The notes under the pieces were generated by a model that was not told the origin of the DNA, made no database searches, and saw only the letters and a list, made by a program, of their open reading frames with translations. Shown in pieces: positions 15,582-23,571 of a stretch of 64,000 bases of DNA. The DNA is from Scytonema sp. UIC 10036 (GTDB lineage: Bacteria; Cyanobacteriota; Cyanobacteriia; Cyanobacteriales; Nostocaceae), in NCBI RefSeq assembly GCF_009725235.1, contig NZ_WJFC01000022.1, forward strand, positions 37,559-101,558, given 5' to 3'. Every line of letters starts with the position of its first letter. The first letter of the stretch is position 1. Made by a program: the position numbers and the translations under genes.

Positions 15582-17465
15582 ATGGAAAATAATATCCCGA
15601 AAATTACTACACGAGAAACAGAGTATTTACGTAGTTTTTATCCTTCCCTGAGTCATCTGGAAGCCGGGAGGGTAGCGGAATGGTTGCAAGAGAGGAAAGA
15701 CCAATTATTAGAGCAAGCACAGACCGCAGAAAACGAAGCGGATGCAGCTCGTGTGCTGGGACTGCTTGCTGCTGGTGTTGGTACTGTCTGTTATGCCGTC
15801 AATCCTTTTATGCTTGTTGGCGGGATGGTTGGAGGTGCAGCATGGCTGTGGTTTGTTGTGGACCATTACAACCGCACCAAAGAAATTGCACCGCTGCCTT
15901 TTGTACGAGGTAACTTTCTGGATGCTTTATCCCGTGCTGGAGATTATGACGCAAGACAGGATTACAGAATCAACCACTTAGCCGAAACAATCAAATTTCT
16001 GCCACGGCACAACGCCCAAGAGTATGTTTTCCTCTACAGCGATTACTTTGAGACGGTAATTGACTACCTATCACAGGTAGAACCAGGAAAGCGCTTTTAC
16101 GCTTATCGTTGGTTGCTTGGTTGGTTTGAGAAATTTCAAGGACGAAGTCTCCCCAAAAAAGACCAACTAGACACCCACCTACAGACCGTCACCATTGACA
16201 GCAGGGTGAAAGTCGAGGAGGTTCGGGCAATTCAAGAGACCGTAGTCCCTCGGTTTGTGGACTTGCCAAAACCCAACCTTGTAGACCTGCCACACGCACA
16301 AAACCAACCAGCCCTAAACGCAACAACCAACTCGACATTACCCCCAAACTTGGGGACAATGCCTCTAGACGAACGAGGCTTAGCCGTAATTAACGCCCTG
16401 CAACTGAGCGGTTTCAAAATTGATGAAATGATGGGTTCACAAGTGATTGCGATCGCAGGGACTCAGAGAGGGGGAAAGGGAACTCTAGCAGCAATACTGG
16501 CGATATTGTCGTCAGCACTTGACCCCAACCTAAACACGCAATACTTCACGGCAGGTGTGGATGTTTACCCCTTTGCTTGTAAATTGCATTCTGCCCTTAA
16601 GTACTCAGATAAAGATTCAGATACAGCAGATAGATTTATAGCTCAGGATTTGTTGATGTTCTTAAAAGGTCTGGATGGTTCGCATCCTTATTCCCACAAA
16701 AACCTGCTGTTAGTTATTGATGAAGCAATGCGGCTTTTGTCCTTGCTTGAGGAATCAGACCGGACTTGGGCAATTCAATACCTGCTCTCTCGGTTTGCTA
16801 AAACAGGAGGAACGCTCATTATTGTTCTGCATGGTAGTAATCTAACTTCAGTTGTGGGCAAGGCAACAGCAGGGTTGGCAAACACCTTTAAGCAGAGTGT
16901 TTCTTTCATTGGGTGTGTCGCCAAATCCGTTAATGTTGGCGGACTGCGTAAAATCAATGTCGCTAGTGGGGAGTATTTCAAAGCCAATCCCAATGATTTT
17001 GGCAGTCCTGTAGCAGGTGGACAGTTGGGTGCAGTTCCCGAATGGCTGAAGACAGAATTGCACCCAGGGAACGGACAACCAGACCCAGCCAGGACGTTGC
17101 TTAAGTTATTCCCAGAGCTACAACAGCATCACACAGCTTCAGAGTCCCCCTCTCCTATTCCTAGGGGAGAAAAGCTTGCCCCCAAAGATGCCGTTGCACA
17201 TCTTGAAAGCGTTTTCAAAAAAGAAGCAGTTGAGCCTGAGATTGTGGAAGTGGACGATCCGCTTGATGACTCTGCCCTAGAGAAAATTGTAGAGATTGTT
17301 CATAGCGCAATAGCTCTTCCAGTGAAGTTTGAGTCGATTCGCAAAAGCCGAAAGTGGGACAAAAACAGTCCAAGTGTCCCACAACTCAGAAAAGCCCTTT
17401 TAATGCTCGTAGAAGCCAAGAAACTGCATGGCAACGAAGAAGTTGGCTACGAAATTAAATCTTAA
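15582..17465 (+). CDS. Membrane-anchored P-loop ATPase, possibly coupling-protein-like
   Basis: From ATG 15582 the product has 627 residues. Two hydrophobic segments (about 55-95: VLGLLAAGVGTVCYAVNPF and MLVGGMVGGAAWLWFVV) anchor the N terminus. The ATPase core has Walker A GTQRGGKGT (about 290-298) and Walker B LLLVIDEA (about 374-381), followed by TGGTLIIVLHGSN, which resembles a sensor strand. The C-terminal ~70 residues resemble a winged helix (SIRKSRKWDKNSPSVPQLRKALLMLVE). N-terminal membrane helices plus a GxxRGGKG P-loop recall type IV coupling proteins and HerA/FtsK translocases, but it is too divergent for a firm call. It is the last gene of the ParM operon; a role in DNA movement or plasmid maintenance is inferred. 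Confidence 0.65.
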   Translation: MENNIPKITTRETEYLRSFYPSLSHLEAGRVAEWLQERKDQLLEQAQTAENEADAARVLGLLAAGVGTVCYAVNPFMLVGGMVGGAAWLWFVVDHYNRTKEIAPLPFVRGNFLDALSRAGDYDARQDYRINHLAETIKFLPRHNAQEYVFLYSDYFETVIDYLSQVEPGKRFYAYRWLLGWFEKFQGRSLPKKDQLDTHLQTVTIDSRVKVEEVRAIQETVVPRFVDLPKPNLVDLPHAQNQPALNATTNSTLPPNLGTMPLDERGLAVINALQLSGFKIDEMMGSQVIAIAGTQRGGKGTLAAILAILSSALDPNLNTQYFTAGVDVYPFACKLHSALKYSDKDSDTADRFIAQDLLMFLKGLDGSHPYSHKNLLLVIDEAMRLLSLLEESDRTWAIQYLLSRFAKTGGTLIIVLHGSNLTSVVGKATAGLANTFKQSVSFIGCVAKSVNVGGLRKINVASGEYFKANPNDFGSPVAGGQLGAVPEWLKTELHPGNGQPDPARTLLKLFPELQQHHTASESPSPIPRGEKLAPKDAVAHLESVFKKEAVEPEIVEVDDPLDDSALEKIVEIVHSAIALPVKFESIRKSRKWDKNSPSVPQLRKALLMLVEAKKLHGNEEVGYEIKS

Positions 17466-17492
17466 ACAGCCCTATCCATAACTAGTCAAAGG

Positions 17493-17536
17493 GCAGTTAC
17501 TTTCTCAAAAAGAAGAAAAATTAGGAGAGTAACTGC
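17493..17536. terminator. Hairpin after the ATPase gene
   Basis: GCAGTTACT at 17493 pairs with AGTAACTGC ending at 17536, with an A-rich loop. It lies 28 bases after the ATPase stop and just downstream of the opposite-strand gene cluster, so it could end transcription from both sides. No long T run follows on the plus strand. Confidence 0.5.
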
Positions 17537-17547
17537 TTAAATGTGTG

Positions 17548-17646
17548 TTACTGTTCTCCCCTAGCAATCCGTAGCACGCTTGCTGTACCCACTCCATCAA
17601 CTGCTCTATTGCGGGCCAGTTCAATTGCCTGTTCCTCAGTCAGCAC
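17548..17646 (-). CDS. Very small protein, 32 residues
   Basis: GTG 17646 overlaps the stop of the upstream frame (17636-17638). The product begins MLTEEQAIELARNRAVDGVGTASVLRIARGEQ, a helical, well-formed peptide with good codon structure. It is the last member of a three-frame minus-strand cluster. It may be an independent small protein, or the C-terminal end of a longer gene broken by frameshifts. No family is recognised. Confidence 0.4.
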   Translation of the reverse strand: MLTEEQAIELARNRAVDGVGTASVLRIARGEQ

Positions 17647-17827
17647 GGTGCAACTCCTCAATGAATCGGTCAAGTGCTTCTTTAATCCGCTCTTTCTTCT
17701 CCGGTGCTTTGGCAACACGCCAGGTTTTGAGTATACGATCGCGCAGTGCTTCCAGTTCCCCTCTAGCTAGCCCAAGAGATTGGGAATCTCTCAGGCGACT
17801 AACTCCCCCAACGCTGACTGTAATTTC
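17636..17827 (-). CDS. Small protein frame without a clear start
   Basis: An open frame of about 63 codons encodes SRLRDSQSLGLARGELEALRDRI-type sequence and LKTWRVAKAPEKKERIKEALDRFIEELHRAD, clearly protein-like and helical. It is open from a stop at 17828-17830, but no ATG, GTG or TTG occurs in its first 20 codons. It overlaps the end of the 17791-17961 gene in another frame. Either it starts from a rare codon, or a frameshift has split one longer gene into two or three parts. Confidence 0.4.
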   Translation of the reverse strand, partial: EITVSVGGVSRLRDSQSLGLARGELEALRDRILKTWRVAKAPEKKERIKEALDRFIEELHRAD

Positions 17828-17961
17828 TCATCAAATTCTTGTCTTACGCCGTCCAACAATTGTCTTACCTCTGTCATCAGTTCAGCTTTCAATTGTTGCG
17901 AGTCCAATGTCTTACTAGCCGTCTTACTCTCTGTCTTACTGATAGGAACTTCCACGCTCAT
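17791..17961 (-). CDS. Small hypothetical protein
   Basis: The start is placed at ATG 17961 because GAGGGG lies 5-10 bases upstream. A longer frame from ATG 18000 runs through a perfect hairpin (CCTCACTC/GAGTGAGG, about 17970-17993) that looks like a leader or terminator. The 56-residue product is polar then helical (SQQLKAELMTEVRQLLDGVRQEFDEKLQSALGELVA), probably a coiled coil. It begins a minus-strand cluster of small frames downstream of two RHH-type genes on the same strand. Function is unknown. Confidence 0.5.
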   Translation of the reverse strand: MSVEVPISKTESKTASKTLDSQQLKAELMTEVRQLLDGVRQEFDEKLQSALGELVA

Positions 17962-18205
17962 TTGACCCCTCACTCCAAAAATTGAGTGAGGATTTTTCAT
18001 CTTTCAACCCAATCGGGATCAACAAAAATCCAACCACTGGGCATAATAGTATTGTGGTAGAAAGCACCATGAGCAAGCAATGGAAAGATGCCCAAATGCC
18101 TAATGGAAAGCTCACTACACCTGATTGATTCTATATCGAGAGCCGAACCTTTTTTGATACACTAGGAACAAAGGTTCATTCATGTCAAGAAGGTGCTTCT
18201 TGAAT

Positions 18206-18814
18206 TTACTGGCTGATAGGATGATACAAACCATCATCCTTATACCGCCAACCCGTTTTACTTGTATCCCGACCTCGAGACCACTTCTCAAACTCTGATT
18301 CGCTCAAACTTTTCCTTTGTTTGATTAGGGTGGATACATCAACTGCCAATCGGCGAGCTAGATTTTCTTCAGTAAAGGGCTGAAGTTCGAGAGCTTGCGG
18401 TACGTAGGGATTATTGTACGGTGTTCTGTATGCCTTTCTTTGACCGTACTGTTTCTGCACAACGGCTGATTCCAGTATGGCGAGCTTGAGTGTAACGGCT
18501 TCGAGCTTCTGTTCCAAACTGCCCAAGGATTTCTCTAACTTTGCTGACGATTGGTTATCGGTATCGCGATTTGAGTCAGCCAACCGGGATTCCAACTCTT
18601 CTACCCGGAGTGCCAGTTGCTTTACTTCACTATCAGTCCCAAAATCGATATCGCTATTGCTATCAAGATTCGCTATCAACTCCTGTAACCCCTGAAGCAG
18701 GGCAATGGTTAGACCCTCCCTATGCAGTCGAGCCAACTCCTTCACCACAGGAATCAGCACGGTGGGGACGCGGAGCATTTGACTGGGTTGTGACTTCTTG
18801 TCTTTAGAGTTCAA
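18206..18814 (-). CDS. Hypothetical coiled-coil protein, possibly DNA-binding
   Basis: The 202-residue protein has an N-terminal segment LRVPTVLIPVVKELARLHREG that looks like a strand followed by a helix, as in ribbon-helix-helix proteins. A coiled coil (about 62-120: VKQLALRVEELESRLADSNR, LEKSLGSLEQKLEAVTLKLAILESAV) follows, and a C-terminal domain with LARRLAVDVSTLIKQRKSLSESEFEKWSRGRD resembles a helix-turn-helix. I have seen similar small proteins on cyanobacterial plasmids but cannot name the family. An inverted TTGATAGC repeat lies just upstream, and two more copies of that octamer lie inside the gene, suggesting self-recognition of its own DNA. Downstream are the small minus-strand frames. 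Confidence 0.6.
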   Translation of the reverse strand: MNSKDKKSQPSQMLRVPTVLIPVVKELARLHREGLTIALLQGLQELIANLDSNSDIDFGTDSEVKQLALRVEELESRLADSNRDTDNQSSAKLEKSLGSLEQKLEAVTLKLAILESAVVQKQYGQRKAYRTPYNNPYVPQALELQPFTEENLARRLAVDVSTLIKQRKSLSESEFEKWSRGRDTSKTGWRYKDDGLYHPISQ

Positions 18815-18826
18815 CGCTGACCTACC

Positions 18827-18860
18827 TTGATAGCGTATTTGCTTGCAATCTTGCTATCAA
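18827..18860. promoter_or_regulatory. Candidate operator TTGATAGC-N18-GCTATCAA
   Basis: Perfect inverted octamers TTGATAGC (18827-18834) and GCTATCAA (18853-18860) lie 12 bases upstream of the start at 18814. The same octamer occurs twice more inside the gene (18659-18666 and 18672-18679). Four copies within about 200 bp suggest an autoregulatory or centromere-type site. Confidence 0.5.
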
Positions 18861-18877
18861 AATAGGGCTACCAAAAT

Positions 18878-19537
18878 TCAAACATCAGGTGAAGATGGTG
18901 GTGTAGATTCACCTGTTGTTGGTTCCACTTCTGCAATGAACTTATCCAACACCTTCACAGCAGTTTTGTACTGAGGAGATGTGGTAGCCACCTTGTTTTT
19001 ACCTTGAGTCAGCGATTTGAGGATGCGCGAGCGTATTGCCTGTAAATCCGGTAATGGGGTTGCAGCTCTTTCCTGAGCTTCCTTATTATTCAGTCTCAAA
19101 AGTAACTCCTGATTCTCTACCTTGAGTGCTTCTATTTGTGCAAAAAGCTGCTCGTTCTCAGACGGCATTGTCTCTACCTCCATTGGCTGTTGTTGTGCTG
19201 ATTTCTGCAACTGTTCTCGCTTATCTGTACGCTCATCTAGAGCAGATTCTAGATGGCGGAGATTGCCCTGTAGTTCTTCTAGTTTCTCCTCTAAAATCTG
19301 AACCAAACGCCATTCTAGATTTCTCTCTCGCTCGTCTAGAATGGTATCTAGATTGGATGGAAGTTGTGGTTGTACTTGGATTCTAGCTTCAATCCGAGAA
19401 TCTATAATAGAATCTAGATTATCTAGATGAGTGCTTCTTTTGGTGTCAGCAGCAATTCTGTTTCCAGACCGATACCAGCAAATGAAATCAACCAGCACAG
19501 CCGAGGCGCTCGACCCCTCTGCTTTTGCCTGTGCCAT
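18878..19537 (-). CDS. RHH/coiled-coil DNA-binding protein, 5' end apparently frameshifted
   Basis: From ATG 19537 the product has 219 residues: a helical N terminus (GSSASAVLVDFICWYRSGNRI), a long coiled coil (about 40-160) and a C-terminal motif ending SPQYKTAVKVLDKFIAEVEP. The same tail pattern (APGYKAALKALNDFIAAL) ends the RHH protein at 22638-22982, so the two are probably paralogues. Upstream, the frame continues as QFLATFRINQDEWKDF, which looks like the missing strand of an RHH domain. An ATG reading MSERTV at the edge of the large inverted repeat is out of frame with it, so the original 5' end seems to have been damaged by rearrangement. The coding strand has seven or so CTAGAT/TCTAGA copies in 200 bp. 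Confidence 0.6.
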   Translation of the reverse strand: MAQAKAEGSSASAVLVDFICWYRSGNRIAADTKRSTHLDNLDSIIDSRIEARIQVQPQLPSNLDTILDERERNLEWRLVQILEEKLEELQGNLRHLESALDERTDKREQLQKSAQQQPMEVETMPSENEQLFAQIEALKVENQELLLRLNNKEAQERAATPLPDLQAIRSRILKSLTQGKNKVATTSPQYKTAVKVLDKFIAEVEPTTGESTPPSSPDV

Positions 19538-19581
19538 AAAATCCTTCCACTCATCTTGATTAATGCGGAAGGTGGCTAGAA

Positions 19582-19834
19582 ACTGTACGTTCGCTCATTT
19601 TGTGAGGGCGAGAGGAATTAATGCCTTACTGTATAAGGAAAAAACCATTATCTGGATCTGATGGCGGTCATACCGTGTAATACTTGGGAAAGGGCAAATG
19701 AAATTAAAGGTGTATTATGTGGTACGAGGGAAATCAACCGTCCCGTGTAATACATGGAAACACAGAAAATTCACAAAAAAGACTGCGATCGCAAAGCGCA
19801 AGCTGTACCCAGCTTATCGCCCTTGGCGCAAGCC
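19582..19834. repeat. Left arm of a 253-bp inverted repeat
   Basis: Positions 19582-19834 are repeated almost base for base, inverted, at 23182-23434. The arm starts ACTGTACGTTCGCTC, contains GAGAGGAATTAATGCC and three array palindromes, and ends at GCGCAAGCC. Similarity resumes after an insertion, at 20461-20635 against about 23020-23181. Confidence 0.9.
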
Positions 19835-20866
19835 GTACCCGGCTTATCGCAAAGCGCAAGTGTATTGAGACAATAAAGTCTTACACTGGCGTAGCCCATT
19901 CGCCTTAATCTTACGTTAGCCAAAAAAACTGGTGTACAAAGAAAATGATTAGCTGAACTGGAGAATAATTAGTTGAACTAGAGAATAATTAGCTGAACGA
20001 GAGCAGAGGTACGCGCTCGCGCTACAATATGACGGTTGTGTTTGCTACAGCCACAATCCACAAAGTTTTGCTGTAACACCAGTTCAAGTTTTTATTCTCC
20101 TAGCTCAAACTTATGTATGTAGAATAAAACTGCCGAGTCTAGGTAATTATTTTTGAGTGTGTCCTGAACTAGGGACGTAAAATTCGCGCTTTGGGAGCAT
20201 CTTAAGTTCAGCTAACTATTCTCGTTGTACAACTGGATTGACAATAAAGTTTTACCAACAGACGCTTGCCCATTCCTTTTGTCAGAAGCGAGAGTGACAA
20301 TAAAGTTTGACACCAAGTTTGTGAAAATGCTTGAGAATAAAGGCCTATCATACAAAATCTAGTCGCAAGCGTACCAAACTATGGATGGTTCCAGTGTAGA
20401 ACTTTATTGTCTGGGGTAAGGGTTTATTGCCAAGAGTTGAACTTTATTGTTTTTATACAGCAAGCCTTAGATGTGCTTATCGCACCAGCTTTCGGTGTAA
20501 TACACGGAAAAGGGAACGGACTTTTCTCCATGTATTACATGAAGGGATTTGCGACCGCCATCCTGGCGTCATCCCGTGTATTACATTTTGAAATTCGGCA
20601 ACGTCAGGTTAAACTTACGATGTAATACACGGGAGAAGAGTCATGGGAAAAGGTGGAGGGGAGTAACGGTGTAATCTATGGAAAAAGCCCCCGAAGGCTT
20701 CCGTGTATTACATGGGGAAGGAATTCCGAGCACGCTTGTGTTACATGAAGACAGGTGATTCTGTGTAATACAGGGTACGGTCGCCCTATTTAAAGTTGCA
20801 CCTCCGGTGTAATACACGGTAAGAGTTCATGTTGAAATGGGATGGCAATGAGCGTGTATTATTATC
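19673..20866. repeat. Palindrome array A-left
   Basis: Variants of the odd-centred 15-mer CCGTGTAWTACACGG occur near 19673, 19709, 19743, 20493, 20528, 20573, 20618, 20667, 20701, 20738, 20761, 20804 and 20851. Spacing is mostly 34-49 bp, and the spacers are not conserved. Half-sites often alternate in orientation. The array is interrupted by an insertion at 19835-20460. It lies upstream of the RHH-type gene at 18878-19537 and has no open frame of its own. Repeated protein-binding sites are the most likely explanation. Confidence 0.85.
19835..20460. mobile_element. Nested MITE-like insertion
   Basis: About 626 bp interrupt the left copy of the repeat relative to the right copy, and the hexamer CAAGCC occurs on both sides (19829-19834 and 20461-20466), possibly a target duplication. 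Inside are repeated copies of GACAATAAAGT: direct near 19866, 20241 and 20295, inverted near 20398 and 20437. GACAATAAAGTCTTACACTGG at the left and its near-exact inverse at about 20390-20412 look like terminal repeats. A short direct repeat around GAGAATAATTAG (about 19955-20000) is also present. No gene is seen. Confidence 0.6.
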
Positions 20867-20882
20867 CATGCCTATGGTATAA

Positions 20883-22588
20883 TCATGCTGAGCTACCCAC
20901 CGAATCTACCTGATAAAGGGAATCGGGCATTCTCATTAAATCAAGAATTTGTTTTTGTAGCTCAGACAAAGGCGTCACGAAGATGGTAGAATCAGGTAAA
21001 AAATAGAGAGTTAAATGACAAAAAGCTTTGAGCATTTTCTCTGCTGATGGGCGTTCAGTTTTGCGCTTGGGATTGCCATCGTAAAGACCAGCCAACGATT
21101 GTTGAGTTTCTATAAGTGCCTGCCGCACTACAAACTCCATCAAAGTAAATACCCGTAAAGCAATGTTCAGCAAGAACATCAAGCCAGTGATTCGGTTTTG
21201 GTCAGTGAAGTAAATGGGTAGGGCGGGTAGAGAACCGCGTTTAAAACGGTGAAACCCTCGCTCCAATACCCATTCATTCCGGTAATACATGACAGCAAGT
21301 GATAGACTTAGTTGAGCAAGGGGTGCGTTAGTGACGTACAATCGCCATCCTGCCAAAGTTTCTGCTTTCTTGATTGCAGCATCTTGAAGCTGGATCTGAA
21401 GTTGAAGACAAATACTGGTTACCAATTCAGTGGGAGAATTTTTTGATGGTCGTCCTCGTCCGACATGACGAGTTTTTTGAATGATTTGTTCTGTAATTCT
21501 GGTCTTGAAGAAATCTTTAACACGATAACGCTCAAGAATGTTTTCTACTTTATGCGCTAGTACTTGTGGATCTTCTCCTGGTTTAGTGGCTAATTTATTG
21601 AGAGCTGTTCTCGCGCTCGTTATGCGTTGCTGTTGACCACGGATAGCAGATGCTGCAAGGCTAGTGGAATAAACTACCAAATAGCGTTCATGCCAACGTA
21701 CCCATTTGTTGGTTTCTGGGTTTAACCAAAACTTGCCTAACTCCACTTCAAAACCCTTGCCCACATCCGGTTCATCTTCATCCTGATGCGGGAAACGAAT
21801 GGACTGAATTTCTGTAGGTGGGTTTAGTACCCATTGCCTAGTTGTTGGGGGTGTTGTCCACTCATGGGAACAGGGAAACAATAAATACCGCCACTTGCTG
21901 CCATAGCACCGCGAGTTGCAATCGCACCGGCTTTGCAATCAGCAATGAAGACGAACTTTTTATGCCCAATCACTCTCACCATTTTTTCCCAAGTGGGAAA
22001 ATATAATGGGTCATCGGCTCCATTACCTTCAACGGTAGCGCTCACCAATGGCATTCCCATTGGGTCGAGGGTCGCTAATAATTGACGGTATTGCAGTAAA
22101 TCTGGGCGAAAGTCTTTGGAATAGCCATAACGCAGTAGGTTTTCTTCAACTGACTCTCCTGGAGTATGATTCACACTAAAACTACTTGTATCCGCTCGTG
22201 CTACAACAGTTGGCAATTCGTAGGCACGAATCAGATGCCGTCCTAGCTTTACCTCAATTTCCACTCTGGCGTGTGATTGCTTCCCTAGCTCTTCGACTAC
22301 CCTTGCCAATCGGTCATCAGTGGCATCTTTTTCCGCGATTGACCATCCCGTAGTTAACTCTAAAATCTTTCGATGTGTTTGCACCCAAGGTTCCACAGCA
22401 GACAACCGATGGTCTGACTGAGTGATGATGTATGTTAGTAACAATACACCCAATTGACCGTAACTCAGCCCTTTGTGATTTCCGTGTGGTTCACTGAGTT
22501 TTTGGTCAATACATTTGGCAATCTCCATCTGTTTGAGCCACTCCACTATCACAGGAATATCGTCGATGCGCTCAGAAGTTATTTCCAT
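20883..22588 (-). pseudogene. IS1634-type DDE transposase, frameshifted
   Basis: Two overlapping frames, 21824-22588 and 20883-21938, make up one IS1634-family (IS4-like) transposase. The first has the DUF4277-type N terminus and the DDE residues in ADTSSFSVNHT and FIADCKAGA. The second has the glutamate region LERGFHRFKRGSLPALPIYF. The frame changes near 21840, where PMSGQHPQQL should be followed by QWVLNPP. No classic A-rich slippery heptamer is there, so decay is more likely than programmed frameshifting, although a C5 run is close by. Terminal repeats of the insertion sequence could not be fixed by eye. Confidence 0.8.
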
Positions 22589-22637
22589 TGTTGTTTCTGC
22601 CAGAGTTTATGTTGGCGAACACGGATTGTTACGTATA

Positions 22638-22982
22638 CTAGCTTGAGAGTGCCGCAATAAAATCATTGAGGGCTTTAAGTGCTGCTTTATAACCAGGAGC
22701 TTGCTTACCCAATTTTAATCGTAGTAAAACTTGGTCACGTACATTTTCAAGTGTTACCACCTGTCGTGGCGTAGTCGTAGGTTCCACAGCAGTAGCTTTG
22801 GCTCGATCTATTGGCTCTTTTTCCCGTGTAATACTTGGGCTGGCATACCCCCTCATCAAATGTTCCAAGTAGTCAGATCTACTCATTCCCAAGCATTCAG
22901 CCGCAATCCCCATAATCTTCCAAGTTTCGTCAGTTAATCTGACTGAACGCACTTGACGATAATCATCATTTAAAGCGTGCAA
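22638..22982 (-). CDS. RHH DNA-binding protein next to the palindrome array
   Basis: The 114-residue frame starts at TTG 22982, with AAGGGA a few bases upstream. Residues 10-50 (QVRSVRLTDETWKIMGIAAECLGMSRSDYLEHLMRGY) have the strand-helix-helix pattern of ribbon-helix-helix proteins. The C-terminal part (about 78-114, ENVRDQVLLRLKLGKQAPGYKAALKALNDFIAAL) matches the tail of the 18878-19537 protein. The upstream DNA is array A-right, and one array-like site (about 22823-22837, CCCGTGTAATACTTGG) lies inside the gene and encodes PSITRE. A self-regulating or partition-like protein binding the palindromes is a reasonable inference. Confidence 0.65.
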   Translation of the reverse strand: MHALNDDYRQVRSVRLTDETWKIMGIAAECLGMSRSDYLEHLMRGYASPSITREKEPIDRAKATAVEPTTTPRQVVTLENVRDQVLLRLKLGKQAPGYKAALKALNDFIAALSS

Positions 22983-23018
22983 ACTTCCCTTGAATGTCCC
23001 GCTTCAACATAACTCGGC

Positions 23019-23343
23019 TTCGGTGTATTACACCGTAAATTTAACCTGACGTTGCCGAATTTCAAAATGTAATACACGGGATGACGCCAGGATGGCGGTC
23101 GCAAATCCCTTCATGTAATACATGGAGAAAAGTCCATTCCCTTTTCCGTGTATTACACCGAAAGCTGGTGCGATAAGCTAAGGCTTGCGCCAAGGGCGAT
23201 AAGCTGGGTACAGCTTGCGCTTTGCGATCGCAATCTTTTTTGTGAATTTTCTGTGTTTCCATGTATTACACGGGACGGTTGATTTCCCTCGTACCACATA
23301 ATACACCTTTAATTTCATTTGCCCTTTCCCAAGTATTACACGG
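23019..23343. repeat. Palindrome array A-right
   Basis: Copies of the palindrome lie near 23019, 23067, 23111, 23145, 23261, 23297 and 23330. Most of the segment is an inverted copy of array A-left without the nested insertion. Segment 22983-23571 has no gene; the stretch 23435-23571 shows nothing further recognisable. Confidence 0.85.
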
Positions 23344-23434
23344 TATGACCGCCATCAGATCCAGATAATGGTTTTTTCCTTATACAGTAAGGCATTAATT
23401 CCTCTCGCCCTCACAAAATGAGCGAACGTACAGT
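23182..23434. repeat. Right arm of the 253-bp inverted repeat
   Basis: Inverted partner of 19582-19834. It ends on ATGAGCGAACGTACAGT, which at the left arm carries the displaced start codon of the RHH-type gene. The segment therefore looks like a duplicated upstream region of that gene. Confidence 0.9.
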
Positions 23435-23571
23435 CCTTAAGTTAAGAGCATCTTTTTCTAGTAATTTTTGTAGTTCATCTTTGTTTGTACTTTGAGGTAC
23501 AGCAATTGGCGACAGTGATGTTTAAACTCCCCTAAGTAAGTAGGGCAAGCGAACAAGCGCCTGATCCCTTG

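Noticed and set aside
21824..21938. Programmed frameshift in the IS1634-type transposase
   Set aside because: No classic slippery heptamer and no obvious downstream structure; decay is simpler, though not excluded.
19673..23343. CRISPR array
   Set aside because: Repeats are short, palindromic, alternate in orientation and vary in sequence; no cas genes are near.
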